From Helianthus annuus (lineage: Eukaryota; Streptophyta; Magnoliopsida; Asterales; Asteraceae): a DNA stretch of 64,000 bases. Shown piece by piece: positions 1 to 11,323 of the stretch (its first letter is position 1; every line of letters starts with the position of its first letter). The position numbers and the translations under genes are program-made. The DNA is taken from NCBI RefSeq assembly GCF_002127325.2, contig NC_035447.2:26117762-26181761 (forward strand), in the 5' to 3' direction. The notes under the pieces are model-generated. The model was not told the origin of the DNA, did not search any database, and worked only from the letters and a program-made list of their open reading frames with translations.

Positions 1-996
1 GCAACTTCTTTATGATAATGATGTATGTGAATAGTAGACGCCATAGCGTATTATAAGGGTTGTGAAAGTATTGTTTATGAAAGCTAAAGCATGGGATTAT
101 GACATATAGGCACGAAGAAGAAAGAAGGCGCAAGTCACTCGAAGGCACAAGTATCTCAAGATCGCGGTAAGTTCTTTTGAACTTTATTTACTCTACTAGT
201 AGATTTACGAATGATATTGAATGATATTATTTGATAATACGATTCGTGCAAATTCCTTTATGGATAAAGATTGGTTAGATGTAAGAGTTTATGTCGAAAA
301 AGGTGTTAGAAGTTATGTTGTAGTGAATGTGAAACGACCCGTCTAAATGGGTTGAAAGGATAAGTGAAATGGTTCTTGAAATGTTTATATATTGACTTGT
401 TCATAACGGGTTAATTGATGTATGTGTGTTGAAGTGCATGGTATGTAGTGACTTATTACTAACGAGTCGGAAAGTAGTAGGTTGGACGTTTGCGAATGGA
501 AGTAAACATGTTGAAAGGAAATATGTCATGTTAATGGGTCGAATAGAGAAAGGTAATTAAAGAATTTGAGTTGTTATGTATTAAGACTAATAAATGTTTT
601 GTTGTTATGAATGATAGGTAAATCTCAAGTTTAAATGTGGTGCACTCGGACCGATCACACGCACACGCAACGCCGACCTTATGCGCTTCCGGTCCAAGTT
701 GTTTATTTTGAATCGGTCAATTTAACATTTTGTGTAGTTAATGTCAATTAGTAAGTGTCTAGTTTGTTAGCATGAAATTTGGTTCCTAAACTTTTGGTTT
801 TTATTGTACAAAATGTTATCGGTGGACCTTATATGACCACCACTTTGTTATTTGAAAAGTGTCGTAGGGTTTGGTTATATGAATACTGTAAAAACAGGAG
901 GAAAAGTTCTAAGTTCAAACGGGTCACGTCAAGTTTTCGTAAAAAATCGCAAGAATTTTATGTTCTTAGACGAATGAGTAAAAGTTGGGCGTTTCA
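1..996 (+). repeat. 5' LTR (3' part only)
   Basis: This is the right-hand part of the 5' LTR, ending GGGCGTTTCA. It aligns with 5733-6727 with only scattered substitutions and small indels, so the two LTRs have diverged little. About 845 bases of this LTR lie before the window, judging from the length of the 3' copy. Confidence 0.88.
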
Positions 997-3900
997 AGTT
1001 GGTATCAGAGCCGAGGTTTGAGGGATTCGAGCACGGGATATGGTGCTCGGACTCAAACCGAAAGCTCAAGAAGGGGTGTGTGTTCGCTACGAGGTCGCCA
1101 ATGAGGTAAGACTTTAAGTTTTTGTTTAATATAAGTATGTATAGTGTGTTATGATAAATATTTAAGTAAGCATGTGAAATAGTAATAATGGGAGTTAAAC
1201 ATTGAGTTATATCAGATCTGGCGTCGCACACAGTTGTGTCGTTAAGTGACACAGCTGTGTGGACCATTGATGCTTGTTGCTGAGATCAGGGTGTGAAGCG
1301 AGGCTGACACAGCTGTGTGACATTGTACTCAGATAATCAACACATCTGTGTCTGGGCAAAATTTTTTTAGCAATTCAGCAAAGGAAGGGCCGTCGCGGAC
1401 GGGCTATGATGCCGTCGTCGACGGGCTATGATGCCGTCGTCGACGCCCTTATGTATGCCGACGGCTTAAGTGGCTGTCTACGGGCTTTTGTGGGCGACGC
1501 AAGTTTTCAGAGCCCGTCGCCGACGGGGCATGAAGCCGTCGCCGACGGCTAGCGGAAATCAAATCCGCTAAAAAGTTTTTGATTTGTTTTGTTTTTGTAT
1601 TTCGAGCTTCTAAGTTGCTCAAAAGCCTAATGAATGCTCGTATAGGGTCTATATAAGGCCTAGTAAGATTTACATGACCACGATTAGTGGGTAGGCTCAT
1701 AAAAAAAAAATCGAAAGTAATGAGTCGAATGATACGAATGAATGATGAAAGCTAAAAAAGCAAGTAAAGTTTAAAATATAAGAATGCGAACGAAGTGATT
1801 ACGGACTAATGAACTATGATGTATTGAAGCTTGTAAATTATGATTTAAGTTCACATACTTCTCAAAAATGCCTGTTTTATGTTCCTGTCAAGTTATAAGA
1901 GGGTATACTGAGTTATGTAAAGTTATGTAGATCGTTGGCGATAAAGTAAGAATTTATAAAAGTCGAATGTAACATATGGAATGGCATGAAATGAAGGACG
2001 AATGTATAAAGTGGGGTTGGAAACGTATGATAATGAATAATGAAGGAAGTAAATATAGACTAAAGTTATATGAAAGAACCGGAATTGTTGATAAATGAAT
2101 ATAAAAAAAATGATGAGATTAGTGGTGAAAATAATTTGTAGAATGTGAGTTAGATGGAATTCGTATAAAAATTCGGATGAATGCATGGTTTGATAGAATT
2201 ACGTATTAGGGGCTTGTACCTCATGTGTATTTATGATTTGCTTTAGTATGATTAAGAGGCAAATATGTGCTAAATGTGAATCATCCGAACTAATTAGTAA
2301 ATGATATGTTGAAATTATGTTATATAGTTGCTCCGAATGAAATTTGTTAATTGTAGAATCATGGAGCATTAGCATGTGAAAGTACATGTATGTGAATGTA
2401 TATGTGTATTGTTTAGAGGATCATGTAAATTGTACATGTCTTACAATACGAATATGAAATACGTAGGGTATTATTATTATGACCCACTATATTTAGATGA
2501 ATACATGTTCAAAAGTTTAAAGTGTGTAAACGAGATAGTTGACTTTCTAAAAGTCAACAGTATAGGGATATCATGGGATGGTCATTAGACACAATTGTTT
2601 AAGTAAAGAGTTAATGTGTTACGTCCTAGATGAATTACGTGTTATGATTGATGATCGTTTAGTTGTATGAATTCGAAATGAGATAACTATTAATGAACGT
2701 CTCATTTATACGAAATTCTACTAACGAAAGTCGATTAACATATGAATAAAGAGAAAGAGAACAGTCGTATGTATGGTCGCATAAGCTAATGATATTACGA
2801 ACATAATGATATGTAAGGATGGGAATACTGTCAATTTTACTTGAGCATGGATGGCAAAAAGGGTTAAGAGGAAGTAATAAAGTAAACGCGAACATGGACG
2901 CTAACGGAAGGTGAATTCACAATCACTTCGAATTTATTCACATGAAGATGTATGCGTGTTTGAATATTTGAAATTAAGTGGAACGTATAAATAAATGAGA
3001 ACTTGGTAATGTTAATGAAAGGTATGGAAAGGATAATAGTTCCGATGTTAGCTAAAGGCGTTTGTAAGTATGTTCGAATTGAAAGTAAGAACAACCCGTA
3101 CTACAATACTTATATACAAAAAGTATTGCGTGGTGGTTGACTTTAAAAAGGTTATATTGTAGAAGTCAGTGAATAATAATTACTTACAAATGCTGGAAGT
3201 ATTACGTAAGAAATACAACGTGTGAGGTAGAATACTCATTAGTAAAAGACATGTTAGAGAACGTAGGTGAATTAACACCTAATACGGTAAAAAAAACGAA
3301 TGGAAATGGTATATTAAGGGATGGTCATGTATTGACCAAAGCTCGAGAAAAAACGTGAGAATCATCTCACTTATGTCCGGTCAAGCTAGCAAAAAAGGGG
3401 TCTAACGATTCTTAAAGGAACGGATCAATATAAGAAAGAAAGAAAGAAAAAAAGAAAGATAAGAATGAAAAGTATAAGCCTAAGATTGAATGTAAGACAA
3501 ACTTAAGAAAGAAGGGTGAGAACACCACTAGAAATAGGATGTAAAGTGTCGCGTCGAGACGCGCTACATGAAATAGGACATGAATTAAGTGTTAGGACCC
3601 AACACTCGGAGTTGAATGTAGAAGATTAATATTAAAAAGTTTCGTAAGAAATGACATGGTAAATGATACGGCAGAAGAAAGGAAGGTACGTAGGAAAATG
3701 TTTGAATCTGAGAAATGGATTCGACCATGTAAGGAATGAAAGGTTGAATCCGTAAGCAAGCACAGATCAAACCAGTAAGAACGAAAGGTAATGAATTAAA
3801 AGTTCGAATCCGTAAATGAATTAAACAAGTAAGAATAAAAATTAAGAACAAAACTCAAATGAGTCATACGGGTCAAATGGCGATCGCCATTTGAGCTCGG

Positions 3901-4887
3901 TATTTAATGTTCGATTTGTCAAGTTTGTTACTTATAGGTGAGCATAATGTATGGGCATGCATTGTCACAGTTTCGAAAGTATTAACCGTCGCAAAGTATG
4001 AATAACGAGTCAAGGGATTTGACCCGCGACAGGTATGTATAAAAGATCATATTTTTTTTAATACGAGCTTAGGGCTCAACTAGAGAATGACGTGTCGGAA
4101 TAGGATAACTGATTCACATAAGTAAGAATGTATTTACAGTTAGACTTCCTAAAAGTCAAACGAAGTGAATGAAGTCCTTGCAAGTATGCAAGTATAAAGT
4201 ACGAACGTTTTAATTGGTTCAAGTAATAGTAGTAACCGTAGAACGATACTTTATGCTCATAGTAAGCATGAAAAAGTAATTAGGAAGAGGGTAGTTTTGT
4301 TTTAATACTACTAAGTCATTAAATATTTATAGTATGCATATAATGATATGCTAAGCCCTCATATGAATAAGAAAAGTAATTAGAAGAATGTTAGTAATGG
4401 GATGATAGGGTTTTCTCATGGTTATAATAATGAATTATATCGTGTATGATACTTAAGTGGAATGAAATAAATCAAATTATTTTGTTAGCAAATGTATGAT
4501 TATGTTATGCTGAGTTAGAAAAATAGAAACAAGCCATAAACATAGGCTTGTACGACCAATAGTATACACTTGAAATAAATTTCAATGAACGAACCGCTAG
4601 TAATGATGTATGCTAGGAACTAGCATTATAAGGTGAAAACGACACTAATAAGAGCTCTGGATCAGATTCTGACTTATATGCGATTATGAAAGTAATTTAC
4701 TTAATTTAAGAACGGAGGGACAATGTGTACAAATATGTGTGCATAAAAGAAACTTTTGCCAAGGTCCCGAATGCATCTAGGTCGTAGTAAGCATCGTGAA
4801 TGAATAGATGAAAAAGTAATGGTAGAATTGGTCTAGTTGGAATGAGAAAGGTTTCGGGGACGAAACCTCTTTTAAGGGGGGTAGACT
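997..4887 (+). other. Non-coding interior of the LARD element
   Basis: There is no ORF longer than about 90 codons and no gag, protease, RT or integrase motif that I can see on either strand. The region is A-rich on the plus strand. At 1205-1560 it holds short repeated phrases: CACAGCTGTGTG-like blocks near 1230-1320, then GCCGTCG/CGACGGG blocks at 1390-1550. A purine-rich run lies near 3437-3470. Confidence 0.75.
1000..1017 (+). other. Primer binding site (tRNA-iMet type)
   Basis: TGGTATCAGAGCCGAGGT starts three bases after the 5' LTR. It closely matches the 3' end complement of plant initiator methionine tRNA, the usual primer of Ty1/copia and many Ty3/gypsy elements. Confidence 0.85.
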
Positions 4888-6727
4888 TGTAACACCCCAA
4901 ATTCTCATATGACCTAAAAGTATAATGTGTAGTGATATTTAATAAAAATATATATATATATATATATATATAATGTTATATTAAAAATTAAAAGTTAGTA
5001 AAAGAAAGATGGTTAAGTTAGAAGGTAAAGTACTAAAGTGAATAGGGATTTAATGATGAGGGACCAGATGTGTAAATGTTGTTATAATACACGATAAAAG
5101 AAAAACAAAGAAAGAAACCTGGGACCTAGGTGCGATCGTGAGAAGCCAGGGGGAACCCCTTCCATCACAAAACCCTAAATCACTAGATTCCAACCCTAAA
5201 TCACTAGATTCCATCAATTGAAAGCCAGATTATTGAAGAATCGAATGCATGACCTAAGAATCCTGATTATCTAAGTGTTCTTGATCTCAAGTAAGTTAAA
5301 TTTTGTGATTTGATGATGTTTGATTATGTGGGTTTTGTATGATTCGTGAATGTAATTCAAAATTCAGTATGATTATTGGTTGCTATGAAGTTCTAGACAT
5401 CATTAGATGCTAAAATTCGAATATGAACATGATTAGGGCAAAACCCACTTGCATGTCAAGTAATGTTTAGCAATTGTGAAGTTTTGTATGTTAATTTGAT
5501 TATTGATTCATGAGATTGTTATGAATAATTGATTTAGAACTATGTGCTCATGATTTGAATGGTAGATTTCAAAATAATAGGATGTTTATGTTAATCAATG
5601 AGAAGAACTATGGAAATTGTGCTTAGGATGCTTGTACATTGTGCTAAACTAGTGATACGCACACAATGTGTTCGGCGAAATGCCTAAGTGAGTTTAATTA
5701 TGGTTCTTACATGAATGCTTGTTAAGATTGATGCAACTTCTTTATGATAATGATGTATGTGAATAGTAGACGCCATAGCGTATTATAAGGGTTGTGAAAG
5801 CATTGTTTATGAAAGCTAAAGCATGGGATTATGACATATAGGCACGAAGAAGAAAGAAGGCGCAAGTCACTCGAAGGCACAAGTATCTCAAGATCGCGGT
5901 AAGTTCTTTTGAACTTTATTTACTCTACTAGTAGATTTACGAATGATATTGAATGATATTATTTGATAATACGATTCGTGCAAATTCGTTTATGGATAAA
6001 GATTGGTTAGATGTAAGAGTTTATGTCGAAAAAAGGTGTTAGAAGTTATGTTGTAGTGAATGCGAAACGACCCGTCTAAATGGGTTGAAAGGATAAGTGA
6101 AATGGTTCTTGAAATGTTTATATATTGACTTGTTCATAACGGGTTAATTGATGTATGTGTGTTAAAGTGCATGGTATGTAGTGACTTATTACTAACGAGT
6201 CGGAAAGTAGTAGGTTGGACGTTTGCGAATGGAAGTAAACATGTTGAAAGGAAATATGTCATGTTAATGGGTCGAATAGAGAAAGGTAATTAAAGAATTT
6301 GAGTTGTTATGTATGACGACTAATAAATGTTTTGTTGTTATGAATGATAGGTAAATCTCAAGTTTAAATGTGGCGCACTCGGACCGATCATACGCACATG
6401 CAACGCCGACCTTATGCGCTTCCGGTCCAAGTTGTTTATTTTGAATGGGTCAATTTAACATTTTGTGTAGTTAATGTCAATTAGTAAGTGTCTAGTTTGT
6501 TAGCATGAAATTTGGTTCCTAAACTTTTGGTTTTGATTGTACAAAATGTTATCAGTGGACCTTATATGACCACCACTTTGTTATTTGAAAAGTGTCGTAG
6601 GGTTTGGTTAAATGAATATTGTAAAAACAGGAGGAAAAGTTCTAAGTTCAAACAGGTCATGTCAAATTTTCATAAAATCGCAAGAATTTTATGTTGTTAG
6701 AAGAATGAGTAAAAGTTGGGCGTTTCA
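4888..6727 (+). repeat. 3' LTR, complete (1840 bp)
   Basis: It begins TGTAACACCCC and ends GGGCGTTTCA. A polypurine tract (AAGGGGGGTAGACT, about 4874-4887) sits immediately upstream, as expected for plus-strand priming. An (AT)n run lies at about 4950-4971. The following five bases are CTATT, which should match the bases before the 5' LTR outside the window. Confidence 0.88.
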
Positions 6728-7050
6728 CTATTACACTATTACATATCAAACCTGTATACTCGCCAATACTTTTGTATTGACATTATTTTAACGTATGTTG
6801 CAGGTTTAGTTGAAATCTACATCAAATAAAGTTAGGAAGTCTAGAAACTCACCAAAAATCTAGGTTGTCGGATTTGAATTGTTCGAGAGGACAAGAAATC
6901 TGTGATAACTTATGTGATTGTATTGTTTGTTAGTATGGGATAACAAATGTAATGAATATTATCGCAATATAGTTGTTATGGATTCTCTTGAGCAATCTGA
7001 TTCGCCTAGTGCCGCGCCCCGATGATTCCGCCATCGGTTGGGGTGTGACA
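6728..7050 (+). repeat. LTR 3' fragment hosting the LARD insertion
   Basis: It matches the last third of the LTRs that end at 9461 and 43832. Shared phrases are TATCAAACTTGTATGC-like, TTTTAACGTATG, GAGTTGTCGGA and the terminal GGTTGGGGTGTGACA. The LARD element inserted into this older LTR. It ends CA at 7050 and abuts the next LTR copy directly. Confidence 0.75.
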
Positions 7051-9461
7051 GTGCATGTTTATTTAAGTTTATGTTGTGGTGATTAATCGAAATGCAATCA
7101 CAACTCTATTGCAATCGAATCACAAACACTAAACGCCTGTATTTATAGTGATTGTATGTTAGATATAGTATTTGTGTGTGTGTGGGTATTATGAAGCTAT
7201 CGCATCGCAACCTCGAAACTCGCTTAAACGCATCACAAAAACCCAATGCACGAAACGCCGAGAGTCAAATCGTCGGAGCCACTCGATTGAGTGACCGCTC
7301 GATTGGATGGCCAACCGATCGGACTGCCATCTGATCGGACTGTCATCCGATCGGTGACCCACTCGACCCCTTGCACTTTCCTTTTTTGGGAAACCCTATA
7401 AATACCCTCACTTGTCACATCACTTGATGTGACAGCTCTCTACTCGACTAGCCGCACTCAAGCTCTCCTTTCTCTCGATTTCTCGCGATTCTTGTAAGTT
7501 TTCAACCTAAATCTTGTACATCTATGATCTACACACACTTCTTCATCATTATCTCTTTTGAATCTCAACTTTTAACCGTGAAATCAATGGATTTGAGGTG
7601 TTCTAGGATGCTTTCATCATGGAGTTCTTATGAACTTCAAGTATCGGCTTCATTCCACCAAGAACAACTCAGATCTGAAGGATTTCCACAAGATTAAACA
7701 ACGTTTTCGCATAAATCTACACATATTCATGGTTAAAAGGATTGAAAGATAGTTTTTCAACTTTCTTTCAACTCTTTTACACTCAATGAACTCAAAACCG
7801 ATAGAATCGGGGCTTGTTCTGATCTTCTACTCCTTCTTAGTGATGTGTTGGTTCAAGATCCGGTTTCTATCAAAGAGACAATCGATTTCGGGTTAAACAT
7901 GAACCGCCGTCTCGAACAGTTGACTGATCGGACTAGGGTGATTCCTTTCCGATCGGATCGCTCGGATCTTGATGGGGTTTCTGTTGTTTAGCACGTTAAC
8001 ACACCGTCTCGAAAACTATGAAAACAATCAAGTGTCAAAGACGATCAGGCCGTTGGGACAGATTGTCGTCCGATCGGATTGCCATCCGATCGGACAGCCA
8101 TCCGATTGGCTTGCACTTGGTTCCACAGTTAAACATTTTGCTTCAACTTTCAAATATCTGAACGTTAAACGGATTGCCGTCCGATCGGATTGCCATCCGA
8201 TCGAACGAACATCCGACCATGTGATGTTTGGAACTTCAACACTTAACAATTTTCAACATGTTCAATGCATTACCAGTTCTAACGGATTGCCACCAGATCA
8301 TTAGACCATCCGATCGAGTGACAACACTGCTGTGAACTTGTTCTCTGAGAAATACCTCGCCGAACGGATCGTCACCCGGTCGAACCGCCGTTTGATCGAT
8401 CGACCTGAAAGGTAGAGATACTTCTCTGTTTTCAAAATGATACAACGAAAACTTCAAACGGCAAACCATCATACACAAACACATCATTACCAGACGAGAT
8501 GTCCATCCAATCGAATGGTCATCCGATCGGATGACCATCCGGGCGGATTGACATCCGATCGACTGACCATCCGATCGGATTGCCGTCCGATCGGATTACC
8601 ATCCGACACTTATCACACTTGCACCGTTTTACGTGCCGCTTATCTTTTATGTTATCGTTAACTGTCCAGACTAATCTCTCCCAGCGCTCCCTTCAATCAA
8701 AGAGAGTGTTTACTTGTTAAACACAATCTGTGAGTATACTCGATCCCTTTTTGCTTTACGCACTTTTGGGTGTTACATACATTACTTATTCTAAATCACA
8801 ATCGACACACAACGCAAACACTATTTATACGCTAACCGTTATTGCATGCTACGTGTTATTAGATGAATGCTTGTATGTTATGTTAACACAGTGATTGTTG
8901 CCTAACACCTTAGCAACGATAGTACTATAGTTTGGACTCAGTACCTGTCGTGGACATGGGTTGTTAAGGGCTTTACTTCACGTGTCCCAATGGGGATATG
9001 TGTTGCGTATTCTACAACTCGCAGTCACGTATGTGCATATTTCTCTATCGATAACCTACTAGCCTTCCCTTTATCCATGTTACAGGTTGGTTATGCGTAA
9101 ACGATTTCGAACTCTATTATTATCTATCAAACTTGTATGCTTACCTTTACACTATGTGTATTGACCTCTATTTTAACGTATGTGACAGGTGTTTGAATGC
9201 TTAGGAAGCTTGCTTGTTATTTGTTGGAATCAAGCTAGGATGGAGTGTAGAAACAAACTTAATAAGAATCTGAGTTGTCGGAACAGTTGGCTTGTTTTTT
9301 AGACAATTATCTATAATAACTGTTTTTATTTTATCTGTTAATGGTATGGGTATATTAACGTTAAGGATTTGGTAATTTAATAGTTGTTGTGGATTCTCTT
9401 AAACAATCTGTTTCGCTCAGTGCCGTGCCTCGATGATTCCGCCATCGGTTGGGGTGTGACA
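7051..9461 (+). repeat. LTR of the CCGATCGG family, 5'-truncated
   Basis: It aligns in order with the solo LTR at 40984-43832: GTGCATGTTT near the start, ATTGTATGTTAGATATAGTA, the CTATAAATA box, the CGATCGG motif clusters, TTTGCTTTA..CACTTTTGGGTGTTACATAC, and the terminal GGTTGGGGTGTGACA. Relative to that copy the first roughly 300 bases are missing. The following bases (TAGGGTTTG) are not a primer binding site, so this is a 3' LTR or solo LTR remnant. Confidence 0.75.
7396..7405 (+). promoter_or_regulatory. LTR TATA box
   Basis: CTATAAATAC lies in the same position as CTATAAATAG at 41653 in the homologous solo LTR, preceded in both by a CTTTTTTGGG/CTCTTTTGGG block. The conserved placement supports a core promoter marking the U3/R border. 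Confidence 0.6.
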
Positions 9462-10512
9462 TAGGGTTTGTATGTTTCATTTGTAATCAATCAGAATATC
9501 TTGTATTATCACAATCATATTCAATATTAATCGTTCTTTCAGAATTCTATTGTTCTATCATTGTGTTTATCGTTGTTCATCAAGGGTTCTGACCAACAAG
9601 GAATCCAAGCTACGACACAAACAGACCGAATAAAGATTCACCGTTTAACGATTCAGTATATTCGATTCGACAGAGTTTCGGTACAGATTACACACATACA
9701 AAGCTTTCCGACAACTCTCTCTCTACACTCTCTCTCTCTAGCTCATTCAAGCTTACGTTACAAATGACGGAACAGACTATTTATATAGAAAGACACAAAG
9801 CCTATCGACATACTATGGATATTGATCAATACATGTTGATGGATAGCTTGTTGATCGATATATAAAGATCGATAAACCATGTTAATCGATATACCCTTTT
9901 GATCGATAACATGTTGTTCTTTATCAATAGTTCATATAAGAACCTCCTGATCGATATATATAGATTCCTGTATTAGTTTCACATATCGATAGTAAGGCAT
10001 GGATTAAACTTTGTATGATGATGTCATGATGTCATCACTATCTAATCCAAGGATCCGTGTTGTTCTCGTATCTTCGTCATTTGTACCTCGTCCGGCGGGT
10101 CGTACGACGGAGAAATGTCGTCGACTGCGGTCACGAAGCGAACCGAGCTACATCAACACAAAGGTGCATCAACACCACTAAACTTTCCTTTCCTTTTCTT
10201 TTTCTTGTTTGTTTCTGGGATAAGCCAAAAGGGTTGTCGACTCTTGTATCTCCCAAGCATTAACGAAAGCAGCCAAGAGGGTGCTGCCTTCAAAACCGTG
10301 CTTAGTAACTCCCTTGAAATTATCGTGCGTTTTCCTTTAAATCCCTCCTAATACTGATTCCCAATCGAAATAACTAATTCCACTTGATTAACTTCATTTT
10401 CTTTCATAAAATTGCAACCTGTTGAAACATATATTATAAAGAGTTAACTACATAGATAGTCCTGGTGGTTTAAAAAAATATATATTTAGGTCTAAGGTAT
10501 TTGATTAACAGT
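9462..10512. other. Unassigned region with GATCGATA clusters
   Basis: No gene is recognised. A CT-rich stretch lies at 9712-9745. At about 9840-9990 the words GATCGATA, ATCGATAT and TATCGATA recur many times. Short ORFs at 10057-10351 match nothing I know; they could be a captured gene fragment, but there is no domain to support that. Confidence 0.3.
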
Positions 10513-11041
10513 AGGGGTGCAAACGAGCCGAGCCGAGCCCGAGCTTGACCAGACTCGAGCTCGAGCTCGATTAACTTAAGAGAGCTCAGGCTCGAGCTCG
10601 GCTCGATTCGAGCTTTGTTTTCAAAGCTCGAGCTCGGCTCATTTGTATTTTTTCAAGCTCGAGCTTGGCTCGGGCTCGGCTCATTTATTATCTATTAATT
10701 AATAAATTAAATAAAAATAATATAAATAATAGACTTTTTAGTCTCACGAGCTCGATAAGTGAAGCTCGGCTCGGGCTCGTTTACTAAATAATCTTATTTT
10801 TAGGTTCGAGATCGGCTTGTAAATAACTTTAAATAAGCTCAGTTCGACTCAGCTCGTTTACACTAAGGCTCGACGAGCATAACGAGCTTCACATGCGAGG
10901 CTCGAGCTCGGGCTTGATAAACAAATGAGCTTTATTTTAGGCTCAAGCTTGGCTCGGGCTCGATAAGGCTCGGCTCATTTCGAGCTTTTTCTCGAGCTGA
11001 TCTCGAGTAGCTCGCGAGCCGCTCGGCTCGTTTGCACCCCT
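10513..11041. mobile_element. Non-autonomous TIR element (GAGCTCG-rich MITE)
   Basis: The ends are inverted repeats: AGGGGTGCAAACGAGC on the left and GCTCGTTTGCACCCCT on the right. The interior is packed with GAGCTCG/GCTCGAG/CTCGGCTCG words and has no ORF. This is a common plant repeat type. The flanks (ACAGT and AAAGG) show no clear long target duplication. A TA at both borders is possible, so the superfamily is left open. Confidence 0.7.
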
Positions 11042-11323
11042 AAAGGTTTAGGTTCTATGGTTACAATTTTATAACAAGGATATTAGTATTAACATACGTT
11101 AAAGGTTAACTAAAACTCCCTCACGTGCCCCAAGCATTTAAGTATTTTTGTCAATCCATTATTAACACTTTTATTGTGAAAATGACACCTTTTTAATACA
11201 ATATATACATGTATCAACTTGTCCTTGATTTGAAGAATTGGTGGGTTCCATTACCACACCTCCACCACACAATCTCCTTCCGTATCTTCAACACTCTGAT
11301 CAAAACTTGCACCACATATCGCC

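Larger units (their letters stand above)
1..6727 (+). mobile_element. LARD-type LTR retrotransposon, 5' end cut by window
   Basis: Bases 1-996 recur almost unchanged at 5733-6727, so they are the two LTRs of one element. The complete 3' LTR runs 4888-6727 and has TG..CA ends. The 5' LTR is followed by a tRNA-iMet type primer binding site and the 3' LTR is preceded by a purine tract, which fixes the orientation as plus. The 3.9-kb interior has no long ORF in any frame. This matches a large retrotransposon derivative (LARD), a non-autonomous class mobilised by proteins from another element. The bases just upstream of the 3' LTR (TTTCGGGGACGAAACCTC, then AAGGGGGG) resemble the pol end of Tekay/Del chromoviruses, so such an element is the likely partner; this is inference. 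The 5' target duplication lies outside the window. Confidence 0.85.

Noticed and set aside
7290..8612. CRISPR-like array of short repeats
   Set aside because: Spacing is irregular, repeats are short palindromic words with no constant unit, and the setting is a plant LTR.
7152..8661. Several ORFs on both strands with RSD/HPI and similar repeats
   Set aside because: All are readings of the CCGATCGG clusters in a non-coding LTR.
10057..10351. Two overlapping ORFs that might be a gene fragment
   Set aside because: There is no domain, no splice context and no known family; left as unassigned.
10513..11041. Possible hAT assignment for the GAGCTCG-rich TIR element
   Set aside because: The flanks do not show a matching 8-bp duplication, so only a general TIR-element call is made.
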